Shown one piece after another: positions 12,691 to 19,142 of a DNA stretch of 19,175 nt. The stretch's first letter is position 1, and every line of letters begins with the position of its first letter. A program made the translations under genes and the position numbers. Under the pieces are notes generated by a model. That model saw only the letters and a list, made by a program, of their open reading frames with translations, was not told the origin of the DNA and made no database searches. The DNA lies in NCBI GenBank assembly GCA_046154665.1, contig JBJXFG010000065.1:1-19175 (forward strand), read 5' to 3'. The DNA comes from JAFLCM01 sp046154665. GTDB taxonomy: Bacteria; Planctomycetota; Phycisphaerae; Phycisphaerales; UBA1924.

Positions 12691-13923
12691 TTGCCAACCC
12701 TCCACCGCTACATCGCCCGGCTCTACCTGACGAACATCCTGATTCTCATGGTGGTGCTGTGTGGTTTCATCGTGACGGTGGACGTGTTTATCAACCTGGG
12801 GCGGTTCAGCCGCGCCGCCGCGGCGACGGCGCAGGCGGCGGAACAGGGTGGGCTGCTGCATCAGATTCTGCTGACCGTGGTCGGCGTGGTGCGCTTGTGG
12901 GCACCGCGGTTGTTGCAACTGTTCAGTTATCTCAACGGCGTGATCCTCGTGGTCGCGGCGGGATTCACCTGTGCGCAGCTGGTGAGGCACCGCGAACTGG
13001 TGGCGGTGCTGGCCAGCGGCGTGAGCCTGCACCGGATCGCGCGGCCGTTCCTGCTGGTGGCGCTGGCGATGACGCTGGTGCAGGCGTTGGACCAGGAGTT
13101 TCTGGTGCCGAAGGTGGCGCCGCTACTGGCGCGTGATGCGGGCGATTCGTTCAAGGACGAGGTGGACCCGTTCCGTCTTCGGATGACGCCGGACGCGGAG
13201 GGGCGGCTGTTCTACGCGGCACGGTTCGAGAACGAGACGGGGACGCTGCTTTCGCCGGTGATCTGGGAACGGGCGAGGGCGGGTGAGTCGGCGGGTGAGG
13301 GGTCGCTGACTGGGGAGTCGGCGACGCAGGGGCGTGAGGTGGTGCGGGTGGTGACCGCCGACCGCGCGACGTGGGACGGACGGGGCTGGGCCTTGGAAAA
13401 CGGGAAGGCGTGGCCGCCGGCGGCGTTCGCATTATCGTCGCGCGAGCAGAGCGCGAGCGGTGGCGCGGGGGGAACGGACGGCGATGCCGGGCCGTCCGGG
13501 GCCCGCGCGACAACGATCGAGCGCGTCGACTCACAGCTGGACCCGCTGACGATCCGCGTGCGGGCGCTCTCGGCGTACGGCGAGAGTCTGTCGATCGCGC
13601 AGCTAACGCAGGTGGCGAGCAGCGGCGCGCTCCCGACGCCGGCTCGAGAGCGGGTGGACCGCCTGCGCTGGGGTCGTGTGGCGGGCTGGGTGGGGAATCT
13701 GGTGACGCTGTTCGCGGTCTTGCCCCTGTTCTTGCTGAGAAACCCGGCGTCGATGGTGCTGGCGAGCATGAAGGCGACGCCGCTGCTCGCGGCGGGCCTG
13801 GCGGCGAGCGCGGCGGGTGCGGGGCTGGCGTTGCCGGGGCTGCCGGTGTGGCTGGGCGCGTTTGTGCCGTGTTTGCTGTTGGTGCCGGTGGCGATTGCGA
13901 TGTTTACGGGGATGAGGACGTAG
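12691..13923 (+). CDS. LptF/LptG family permease (YjgP/YjgQ)
   Basis: This is an inner-membrane component of the LPS export ABC transporter LptB2FG, which extracts LPS and passes it to LptC. The N-terminus HRYIARLYLTNILILMV, the coupling-loop segment QLVRHRELVAVLASGVSLHRI (about 96-116) and DQEFLVPKVAPLLAR are typical. Three N-terminal helices, a periplasmic beta-rich domain (about 140-325) and three C-terminal helices are visible. The periplasmic part contains a low-complexity Gly/Ser/Glu-rich stretch. TTG 12691 is chosen because family members begin within a few residues of L-x-RYI. An ATG at 12622 is in frame but would overlap PAP2 by 17 nt and translate a C-rich tandem repeat. Neither has a Shine-Dalgarno. 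LptF and LptG cannot be told apart here, and the paired permease is not in the window. Confidence 0.85.
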   Translation: MPTLHRYIARLYLTNILILMVVLCGFIVTVDVFINLGRFSRAAAATAQAAEQGGLLHQILLTVVGVVRLWAPRLLQLFSYLNGVILVVAAGFTCAQLVRHRELVAVLASGVSLHRIARPFLLVALAMTLVQALDQEFLVPKVAPLLARDAGDSFKDEVDPFRLRMTPDAEGRLFYAARFENETGTLLSPVIWERARAGESAGEGSLTGESATQGREVVRVVTADRATWDGRGWALENGKAWPPAAFALSSREQSASGGAGGTDGDAGPSGARATTIERVDSQLDPLTIRVRALSAYGESLSIAQLTQVASSGALPTPARERVDRLRWGRVAGWVGNLVTLFAVLPLFLLRNPASMVLASMKATPLLAAGLAASAAGAGLALPGLPVWLGAFVPCLLLVPVAIAMFTGMRT

Positions 13924-13933
13924 GCCCCCGGGG

Positions 13934-13968
13934 AAGGCACGGAGGCATTGAGGCACGAAGGCACGGAG
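13934..13968. repeat. AGGCACGGAGGCA-type repeat
   Basis: Degenerate 8-9-bp units (AAGGCACGG, AGGCATTG, AGGCACG, AAGGCACGG) start 10 nt after the Lpt permease stop, between convergent genes. It looks like another dispersed low-complexity repeat family and has no hairpin or T-tract typical of a terminator. Confidence 0.55.
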
Positions 13969-13992
13969 TGGGGAGGCGTCGCGGATCGTGGG

Positions 13993-14436
13993 TCAGACGA
14001 GGGCTCTGATGTCGACGCCGAGGGCTGCGGCGATTTTCTTGAGGGTCTTGAGGGTGCTGCGGTCGGGGTTTTTTTCAATTCGCGAGATCATGGATTGGGG
14101 GAGCTTCAGCTTCGCGGCAAGCTGCTTTTGCGTCATCGACTTTGCCTTGCGAGCCGCGGCGATCCGGCTGCCCGCGAGCTTGAGACCGACCTCTTCCAGG
14201 GACATCCATTTTGTGCTTGGGTCGTGGAACTTGGCCAGCAAACGCGCCGCTCGTGCTTGCGATTCCAGCTTCTCGAACTGCTCAATCGATAGCAGAACCT
14301 GGCTCGGACGACCTTCCGAGTAAAACACCGGTACGGAGGATCCAAGCTCGCTCGACGTGACGGATTCCGGCGTGACACCCTGAATCCGATCATCGCGATC
14401 TTCCAACTGCGATTCTGAAGATGCTGAGTCTGTCAT
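13993..14436 (-). CDS. Antitoxin-like protein: Phd-like N-terminus plus XRE helix-turn-helix
   Basis: This 147-residue protein starts at ATG 14436, with GGAGG 5 nt upstream. The stop of the upstream frame (TGA 14438-14436) shares the A of this ATG, as in coupled toxin-antitoxin operons. Residues about 35-60 (VPVFYSEGRPSQVLLSIEQFEKLESQ) resemble the N-terminal DNA-binding fold of Phd/YefM antitoxins. Residues about 90-147 form a Cro/cI-type HTH (AARKAKSMTQKQLAAKLKLPQSMISRIEKN, then TLKTLKKIAAALGVDI). It is probably a DNA-binding antitoxin that represses its own operon. GC content is lower and ribosome binding stronger than in the flanking genes, suggesting horizontal acquisition. The presumed toxin would be the upstream gene, which is frame-disrupted. 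A free-standing regulator is the alternative. Confidence 0.8.
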   Translation of the reverse strand: MTDSASSESQLEDRDDRIQGVTPESVTSSELGSSVPVFYSEGRPSQVLLSIEQFEKLESQARAARLLAKFHDPSTKWMSLEEVGLKLAGSRIAAARKAKSMTQKQLAAKLKLPQSMISRIEKNPDRSTLKTLKKIAAALGVDIRALV

Positions 14437-14954
14437 CAAAGCCTCCGCGGGATTGCGGATGTCAAGAGCACACCCCGAGTGCGCTGCGTAGGCATCCAGG
14501 GGTTTTGATCGACAGAATCAAGATCGTAACGGGCCGACAACTTCCGAGAAATGGGCGAGTGCGCAGTCAATAGTGTCTCAATCCAGATATCGGACGTGTC
14601 ATTCCACGGCCCTCCAGTCCAGAATCCATACGGCGGGCCCAACTTCCGGGTGGAGAGGGTGCTCGCCGACGAGGTACCAAAAGACCGCCTTGCCGATCTC
14701 TTTCTGCCTAATCGCATGAAATCCAACAACGTGCGCGACAACTTCACCGGCGATCAGCTCGTCCGCGTCCTCGCCTTGCTCCCACGCTTGAAGCAAGCGA
14801 AGAAGTTGGTCAACAGTCGTGTCGCTCTTGGCGAAAGTCCTTAGCCAGCGAAAAAACGCATCCTCGTCTTGGCGATTGGTCCCGATGTGAATAGGAAGGG
14901 GTATCTAGCGGTCCTCCGGGTCACGCGATCACGCATAATAATGAATTCAGACAT
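14436..14954 (-). pseudogene. Unknown partner gene of the antitoxin, open only with two compensating frameshifts
   Basis: A strong start exists at ATG 14954 (AGGAG 8 nt upstream), giving MSEFIIMRDRVTRRTARY, but that frame stops at 14841. Another frame is open from a TAG near 14905 to 14599 and looks protein-like (GTNRQDEDAFFRWLRTFAKS; EVVAHVVGFHAIRQKEIG). The original frame then reopens (PWNDTSDIWIETLLTAHSP) and runs to a TGA overlapping the antitoxin ATG. Start and stop are in the same frame (519 nt, about 172 residues), so two opposite single-base shifts, near 14890-14910 and 14600-14640, would restore one protein. I do not recognise it, and it does not look like RelE/ParE/HigB. It is read as a decayed or mis-sequenced toxin-position gene. 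Two short independent genes remain possible. Confidence 0.4.
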
Positions 14955-15215
14955 TTGTATAACTCCTAACCCAGTACCATCCAGGCGGCTGGGTATGAAA
15001 CTCGCGCCAGTGCGCGTCTCGGCTTTGCTGGCGTCGTAGCACTCCCGCGCGGCTTGCTTGCCCAAGAGTCGAACAGCCCTGGGGGATCGGCCTTGCGGTA
15101 TCAAACGGCGGCCATCAACGAGATGGCCTCTCAGTGCGTATATCTTACAAGGCATACGACCGCAGGCAATCAAAAAACGCGGCAAGGCGAAGAAAATGTG
15201 AAAAAAGCTGCCCTG
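14955..15215. other. Non-coding, structured leader between ispG and the antitoxin operon
   Basis: No convincing gene is seen. The minus-strand frame from 15185 continues into the partner gene but has poor composition and no start signal. Two hairpins are visible: GGCCATC-AACGA-GATGGCC (15110-15128, perfect 7-bp stem) and ACCCAG/CTGGGT (14969-14994), the latter just upstream of the AGGAG at 14963-14967. A-rich tracts near 15170-15205 read as T-runs on the minus strand downstream of ispG, but I could not fit a stable terminator stem. GC is below the window average. Confidence 0.4.
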
Positions 15216-16574
15216 CTACCTACTCACGCCCACCGTCAGCGCCGCCACACGCTCCACCCCCACCCTCTCCACACCCATCTTCTCCACCCCACCAGCCGCG
15301 ATCTTCTCAAACCCGCTCCCGAGTTCCCCAATCGGGTCCGGCGGCACGATCTCCACCTTCTTTTCGCCTAACTTCACCTCGCCGTTTTGCACGCGCGTCT
15401 GGAACGCCCGGCACTCGGCGAGCAGCCGATCGAGAATCTCCGGCTCGGGCACGTTGGCGACGCGTTCGCCCTGCACGTAGATGATGCCGCGCTTGTCGCC
15501 CGCGAAGACGGCGACGTCGGCACCCTCGGCCTCGCCCGGGCCGTTGACGATGCAGCCCATCACCGCGACCTTCATCGGGACGGCGATCTCCTCGGCGAGC
15601 TTCTTCCGCACGTCCTGCACCAGCGTGAAGAGGTCGACTTGGATTCGGCCGCAGGTGGGGCAGGCGATCAGATCAACGCCCTTGCGCTCGCGGAGGCCCA
15701 GGCTCCAGAGCAGTTCGAGGCCGTCCTCGACCTCATACACAGGGTCGTTGGCGTAGGAGATGCGGATGGTGTCGCCGACGCCGGTACACATGAGCGCGCC
15801 CAGCGCCGCCACGCTGCGGATGCAGCCAGTTTCCTTCGGGCCGGCGTGGGTGACGCCCAGGTGAAGCGGCTCGTCGAATCGAGCGGAGACCTCGGAGTAG
15901 ACATCGAACACGAACGCCGCGTCCATGCTCTTGGCGGAGATGGCCACGTCGTAGAAATCCTGCTCGTAGAAGATGTCCATGTACTCTTCGAGCTTGGCGA
16001 GCATGAGCGCAAGCAGGTGGCCCTGCTTGTGCCCGGCGAAGAACTTGCCGAGCTCTTCCTTGCGTTTCTGCTTGTCCTTGCGCTCGATGATGGAGCCTTC
16101 GTTGACGCCGACGCGGATGGGGATGCCGCGGGACTTGCAGGCCTGGATGACGTCGACGACCTGGGCGCGGTCGGTGATGTTGCCGGGGTTGAGGCGGATC
16201 TTGTGGACGCCGGCGTCGACGGCTTCGAGTGCCCGCTGGAAGTGGAAGTGAACGTCGGCGACGATGGGCACGCGGACCTGCGGCAGGATGTCGCGCAAGG
16301 CCTCGGTGTCTTTCTTTTCAGGCACGGCGACGCGGACGACATCGGCCCCGGCGGCGGCGAGCTTGTGGATCTCGGCGACGCAGCGATCGATGTCGTGCGT
16401 GTAGCCGGCGGTCATGGTCTGGACGCTGACGGGCGCTGGGGTGGTGGGCTCGCCGGGCTGGGGAATCCAGGCCTGGCGCGAGGGGCCTTTGCGGGGCAGG
16501 CCGCCGCCGACTTGGACGATGCCGACGCGGGAGTCACCGAGGTAGATTGGGCGGGTTGGGCGGCGGGGTTTCAT
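15216..16574 (-). CDS. ispG: 4-hydroxy-3-methylbut-2-enyl diphosphate synthase (IspG)
   Basis: This [4Fe-4S] enzyme converts methylerythritol cyclodiphosphate to HMBPP in the MEP isoprenoid pathway. The TIM-barrel portion includes VSVQTMT, ADVHFHFQRAL, KIRLNPGNI and IRVGVNEGSI. The C-terminal iron-sulfur domain has CPTCGR (C305, C308) and GCIVNGPGE (C341), the three cluster cysteines. At 452 residues it is longer than the 360-375 of E. coli-type enzymes, through a Pro-rich insert near residues 26-50, a Lys-rich stretch after GSIIER and a C-terminal tail of about 50. The tail ends in a three-fold 5-residue repeat (GVEKM, GVERV, GVERV) encoded by 15-bp tandem DNA near 15249-15293. ATG 16574 begins the family-like MKPRRPTRPIYLGD; ATG 16598 would add 8 residues. 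There is no Shine-Dalgarno, but TACCAT lies 8 nt upstream. Confidence 0.95.
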   Translation of the reverse strand: MKPRRPTRPIYLGDSRVGIVQVGGGLPRKGPSRQAWIPQPGEPTTPAPVSVQTMTAGYTHDIDRCVAEIHKLAAAGADVVRVAVPEKKDTEALRDILPQVRVPIVADVHFHFQRALEAVDAGVHKIRLNPGNITDRAQVVDVIQACKSRGIPIRVGVNEGSIIERKDKQKRKEELGKFFAGHKQGHLLALMLAKLEEYMDIFYEQDFYDVAISAKSMDAAFVFDVYSEVSARFDEPLHLGVTHAGPKETGCIRSVAALGALMCTGVGDTIRISYANDPVYEVEDGLELLWSLGLRERKGVDLIACPTCGRIQVDLFTLVQDVRKKLAEEIAVPMKVAVMGCIVNGPGEAEGADVAVFAGDKRGIIYVQGERVANVPEPEILDRLLAECRAFQTRVQNGEVKLGEKKVEIVPPDPIGELGSGFEKIAAGGVEKMGVERVGVERVAALTVGVSR

Positions 16575-16606
16575 TGGGGGGGATGGTAGGGGGTGCATCC
16601 AGAGGT

Positions 16607-16629
16607 GGCACGGGTCTCCGAGCCGTGTC
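16607..16629. repeat. Hairpin with GTGGCAC edge, upstream of ispG
   Basis: A 7-bp stem with one G-U pair (16607-16613 with 16623-16629) closes a 9-nt loop. It begins within GTGGCAC (16605-16611), the same heptamer seen at the edges of the tetraloop hairpins, so it may be a divergent member. It lies in the 136-bp divergent gap between ispG and the secreted-protein gene. Confidence 0.4.
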
Positions 16630-16710
16630 GGGGGAGATGTCCGACAAGGGGGTTGTATTGATGCTCAACAGTCGTTAGCGTCTGAATAGTCGAGTTCGAT
16701 AGGAGAAGAA

Positions 16711-16791
16711 ATGAACAACACCACGCGTTTACCGAACTCAGCCGCTCGCGTCGCCGTAATTGCGACGCTGAGTTCGTGGTGCTCTGGCTAG
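16711..16791 (+). other. Signal-peptide segment ending in an in-frame TAG
   Basis: ATG 16711 has an excellent ribosome binding site (AGGAGAAGAA directly upstream) and encodes 26 residues: a short polar N-terminus with an Arg, then a hydrophobic core (AARVAVIATLSSW) and CSG. TAG at 16789-16791 follows, in the same frame as the 435-codon gene starting at 16795. A single CAG-to-TAG change would explain this, since Gln is common at the +1 or +2 position after signal cleavage. It is either a nonsense mutation, a sequencing error or a readthrough site. Confidence 0.65.
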
Positions 16792-16794
16792 TCG

Positions 16795-18102
16795 GTGTAC
16801 CTGTTCGTGCCGGTGCATCCAGTTGCGGAACGAATCGAGGCGGTCGGAAGCGGCACTTTCGGCTCCGCGCTGGTTCGGCTCGGCATGCCCTGTATCCCAA
16901 ACTACAGTGCATCGCTAGCGGATGGGATGATTCTATTAGATTTTTTTGAACTCAGCGGAGCTCCTGTCGCCACGGCTGTTCCAGTGCGGAACATCGACAT
17001 TCGAGTGGCCGTCACATGGTCTCCACCGTTCGATACGGCTTACGGCACTGCAACCCAAAGCGGCGGCCACTTTTTTCAGATCGATCTCGCGCCGTACATT
17101 GTCGCTGCACCGCCTAGCGCTCGCTTCGTTGCAGTTCGGGCTGCCACACAGCCGCAATACATAGGCCAAACCATCTCCCACCCCGACGGCATCCCCAACA
17201 CCGGCGACAACACCGACGCCATCGACGCCCGCTTCGAGATCATCCGCAACCGAGGGCAACTTGTTTCCGCCGAAGTCCGCACCGATAACACGTCTTGGTT
17301 CGGTGAACTGCGGCTGGAGTTCAGCCTTCCCCGCGCTGGCCCCGTGCTGCAGGCCGAAGGGGTTCTCCGCTCGGTTGACCGTGTGTGGTACTGCGACCCG
17401 AACCCCACGCCGCAGATGATCATCGTGAACCCCAACGATACGGACTCCGCGATCCTCTCGCCCGCGGACCTGCAGTATCGCCGTTTCGGAGCGGCGTACG
17501 GCACAACCGAATGGACTCCGCTCGGCCCAGACGACGTGATCCGGTATGAGGTCACGCCCGGTGATCGCACACTCCGCGTCTACTTTGATCGCAAGACGAG
17601 CCAACTCGCGTCGATCTCGGGCTGCAACACCGAGGTGCGCTGCAGCCCGACTTCAAATGTGTTCGATTGCTGGGGCAACCGGGTCCGCTCGAACGGGACC
17701 CAGATTCAATACATCTCCTGCCCCGGTGCCCCCGCCCCCTTCCAAACTCTCGCCCCCGCCCCCGACGCCCAAGCGGTCGCGCCGGCGACCACGCTCACAT
17801 GGGCCGATTCCTCGTGCCGGGCGTCGTACTCGGTCAGGGTGGCCACCGACCCCGGCATGACGAACCTCGTGGTGGACGCGGGCGCGTTCGGCGCGTCGTA
17901 TGCGCTGGCGGCGACGCCGCTCAGCCTCAACACCCGCTATTACTGGCAGGTGACGGCGAACAACGTCAACGGCTCGACCACCAACCTCGGCGGCGTGCAG
18001 ACCTTCCGCACGCTCATCATCGGCGACCTCAACGGCGATGGGGCCGTGAACACGCAGGACTTGACGGCGTTCCTCGGCAACTTCGGCACGACCGTGCCAT
18101 GA
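16795..18102 (+). CDS. Secreted protein with FN3-like domain and C-terminal dockerin-like calcium motif
   Basis: The 435-residue open frame from GTG 16795 is probably the mature part of the protein begun at 16711. The first 300 residues are not recognised; they are beta-rich, with six or more Cys in the second half (VWYCDPNPTP, SGCNTEVRC, VFDCWGN). Residues about 312-402 look like a fibronectin type III domain, with TTLTWADSSCRASYSVRVATD and NTRYYWQVTANNVNG. Residues 410-435 (GDLNGDGAVNTQDLTAFLGNFG) form one dockerin/EF-hand-like calcium loop, common at C-termini of planctomycete secreted proteins. It is presumably extracellular or surface-bound; no enzyme motif is seen. GC is lower in the first 400 nt than later. 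GTG 16795 itself has no ribosome binding site, so without readthrough this reading frame may be poorly translated. Confidence 0.75.
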   Translation: MYLFVPVHPVAERIEAVGSGTFGSALVRLGMPCIPNYSASLADGMILLDFFELSGAPVATAVPVRNIDIRVAVTWSPPFDTAYGTATQSGGHFFQIDLAPYIVAAPPSARFVAVRAATQPQYIGQTISHPDGIPNTGDNTDAIDARFEIIRNRGQLVSAEVRTDNTSWFGELRLEFSLPRAGPVLQAEGVLRSVDRVWYCDPNPTPQMIIVNPNDTDSAILSPADLQYRRFGAAYGTTEWTPLGPDDVIRYEVTPGDRTLRVYFDRKTSQLASISGCNTEVRCSPTSNVFDCWGNRVRSNGTQIQYISCPGAPAPFQTLAPAPDAQAVAPATTLTWADSSCRASYSVRVATDPGMTNLVVDAGAFGASYALAATPLSLNTRYYWQVTANNVNGSTTNLGGVQTFRTLIIGDLNGDGAVNTQDLTAFLGNFGTTVP

Positions 18103-18114
18103 GGCGACCCAGAG

Positions 18115-18142
18115 CACGACGGGCCGAGGACGGCCCATCGTG
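18115..18142. repeat. Purine-tetraloop hairpin element, copy 3 (between convergent genes)
   Basis: A 12-bp stem with one mismatch (18115-18126 with 18131-18142) closes an AGGA loop, followed by GTGGCACGGCGT. It lies in the 49-bp gap between the stops of two convergent genes. It shares the outer sequence and loop with the element at 1653-1680, more than 16 kb away. Confidence 0.65.
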
Positions 18143-18151
18143 GCACGGCGT

Positions 18152-18415
18152 TCACGCCAACTTCTTCAGCAGCACCGCCAGCGCCTCGGGCTTCTTGGAG
18201 GCGAGCACTTTGGCGATGTCGGGCTTTGCCGCGCCGCACTTGGCGAGGGCGGATTCGGCTTGTTTCCAGAGTTTTTCGGTCTTCGTGGGGGTGTCGGCGA
18301 GGTAGAGCTCGGAGACCAGTTCGCCGAGGCGTTGCAGGGCGATGGTGTCGCGCTGCTCGTAGTAGCGTTTGACGATGCCCTGTTGGTGGTTGGTGAGGAA
18401 CTGTCCTTTGGCCAT
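18152..18415 (-). CDS. Conserved small basic protein of unknown function (87 residues)
   Basis: The protein starts MAKGQFLTNHQQGIVKRYYEQRDT and is highly charged and predicted mostly helical, with no signal peptide or membrane helix. I recall similar 85-90-residue proteins in planctomycetes sharing the Q-x-GIVKRYYE-x2-DT and LGELVSELYLA pattern, but I cannot name a function or verify the family here. The C-terminal half (KLWKQAESALAKCGA, then LASKKPEALAVLLKKL) looks like two amphipathic helices. The ATG at 18415 has no Shine-Dalgarno and no clear TANNNT element. The basic N-terminus could suit nucleic-acid or ribosome association, which is only a guess. It may be co-transcribed with the lipoprotein gene upstream, although 185 bp with a hairpin separate them. 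Confidence 0.75.
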   Translation of the reverse strand: MAKGQFLTNHQQGIVKRYYEQRDTIALQRLGELVSELYLADTPTKTEKLWKQAESALAKCGAAKPDIAKVLASKKPEALAVLLKKLA

Positions 18416-18600
18416 GGGGTAGGTTTCTTGGGGGTTGGGTGGGCGGGTCTTCTGTCTGGTACGCGGCGGTGAGGGGCTTCGGTTCGTTTGTGTCGCCCCT
18501 TCGGGGCTCGATCTGTCGTCGTTCATTCCATGCGCGGAGCGCGACGATTCGCTCCGCGGACTCCGCTCATCGTCGGCGTGTGTGAGACACCCCGGTAGTG
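18416..18600. repeat. Intergenic repeat region with a perfect 9-bp hairpin
   Basis: No gene is seen in this 185-bp gap. It holds CCCC-TTC-GGGG within GCCCCTTCGGGGCTC (about 18495-18509) and a perfect 9-bp stem, CGCGGAGCG (18533-18541) with CGCTCCGCG (18550-18558), around an 8-nt loop. The block from GTGTCGCCCCTTCGGGG to the hairpin resembles the other dispersed palindromic repeats of this genome. There is no T-tract. Confidence 0.5.
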
Positions 18601-19089
18601 CTACCGCAGCAACTGATCGCCGAACTCCTCGCGGAGCGACTCGGGCTGTTCGGTGGTGGGCTTGTCCTGTCCCGGGGTCATGGTGATGAGGACGCGTTTG
18701 CTGCTTGAGGGTTTGGCGAAGAAGCCCTCGGCGGGTTCGTAGCCCTTTTTGCGGGCGAAGACGCCGAGGTCGAACTCCATGACGCCGGCGGCGAACTCGT
18801 CGACGGGGACTCGGAACCCGCCGTCGCGTGATGAGACCGTGCGGCCGAGGGTCTTGCGGCGGATCTTGGTGGGGTCGGATTGGACGTGGACGGCGACGCC
18901 GGAGAGAGAGAGCGACGGGTCGTCGAGGCGCGGGTCGTTCGAGCTGACGAGTTCGACCATCGAGACATCGCCCTTGACGACGCGGCCTTCGACGGCGTAG
19001 GAGCACGCGGTGAGCAGCGGTGCTGCTGCACCGAGGAGCGCGATGAGGGCGTGCCGGAGCGGGAGGGGAAGCGTTCGCCTTCGACTCAA
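18601..19089 (-). CDS. Predicted lipoprotein with carboxypeptidase-regulatory-like fold
   Basis: The 162-residue protein begins with a basic n-region (MSRRR), a hydrophobic stretch (HALIALLGAAAPL) and the lipobox LTAC with the lipidated Cys at 29, so it should be exported and anchored to a membrane. The mature part, with YAVEGRVVKGD, LSGVAVHVQSDP, TVSSRDGGFRVPV and FFAKPSSSKRVLITMTPG, has the pattern of a small beta-sandwich of the carboxypeptidase-regulatory-like or transthyretin-like type. That assignment is from pattern only. The start at 19089 is a TTG without a good ribosome binding site; no ATG or GTG lies nearer the signal sequence in this frame. The C-terminus ends REEFGDQLLR. Function is unknown. 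Confidence 0.75.
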   Translation of the reverse strand: MSRRRTLPLPLRHALIALLGAAAPLLTACSYAVEGRVVKGDVSMVELVSSNDPRLDDPSLSLSGVAVHVQSDPTKIRRKTLGRTVSSRDGGFRVPVDEFAAGVMEFDLGVFARKKGYEPAEGFFAKPSSSKRVLITMTPGQDKPTTEQPESLREEFGDQLLR

Positions 19090-19142
19090 CTCGCATGAAA
19101 CTCGCGCTGCTGGTCTTTGGGCGCCGGCCCTCGCTTGCGCTT

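Noticed and set aside
14955..15000. Integron attC site, suggested by GTTAGGA near 14962-14968
   Set aside because: The core does not fit GTTRRRY, and no matching RYYYAAC with the paired inner boxes was found at the expected distance.
14841..15185. 114-codon minus-strand frame as an independent gene
   Set aside because: Only the part after ATG 14954 has a ribosome binding site; the upstream part has no start signal and contains hairpins.
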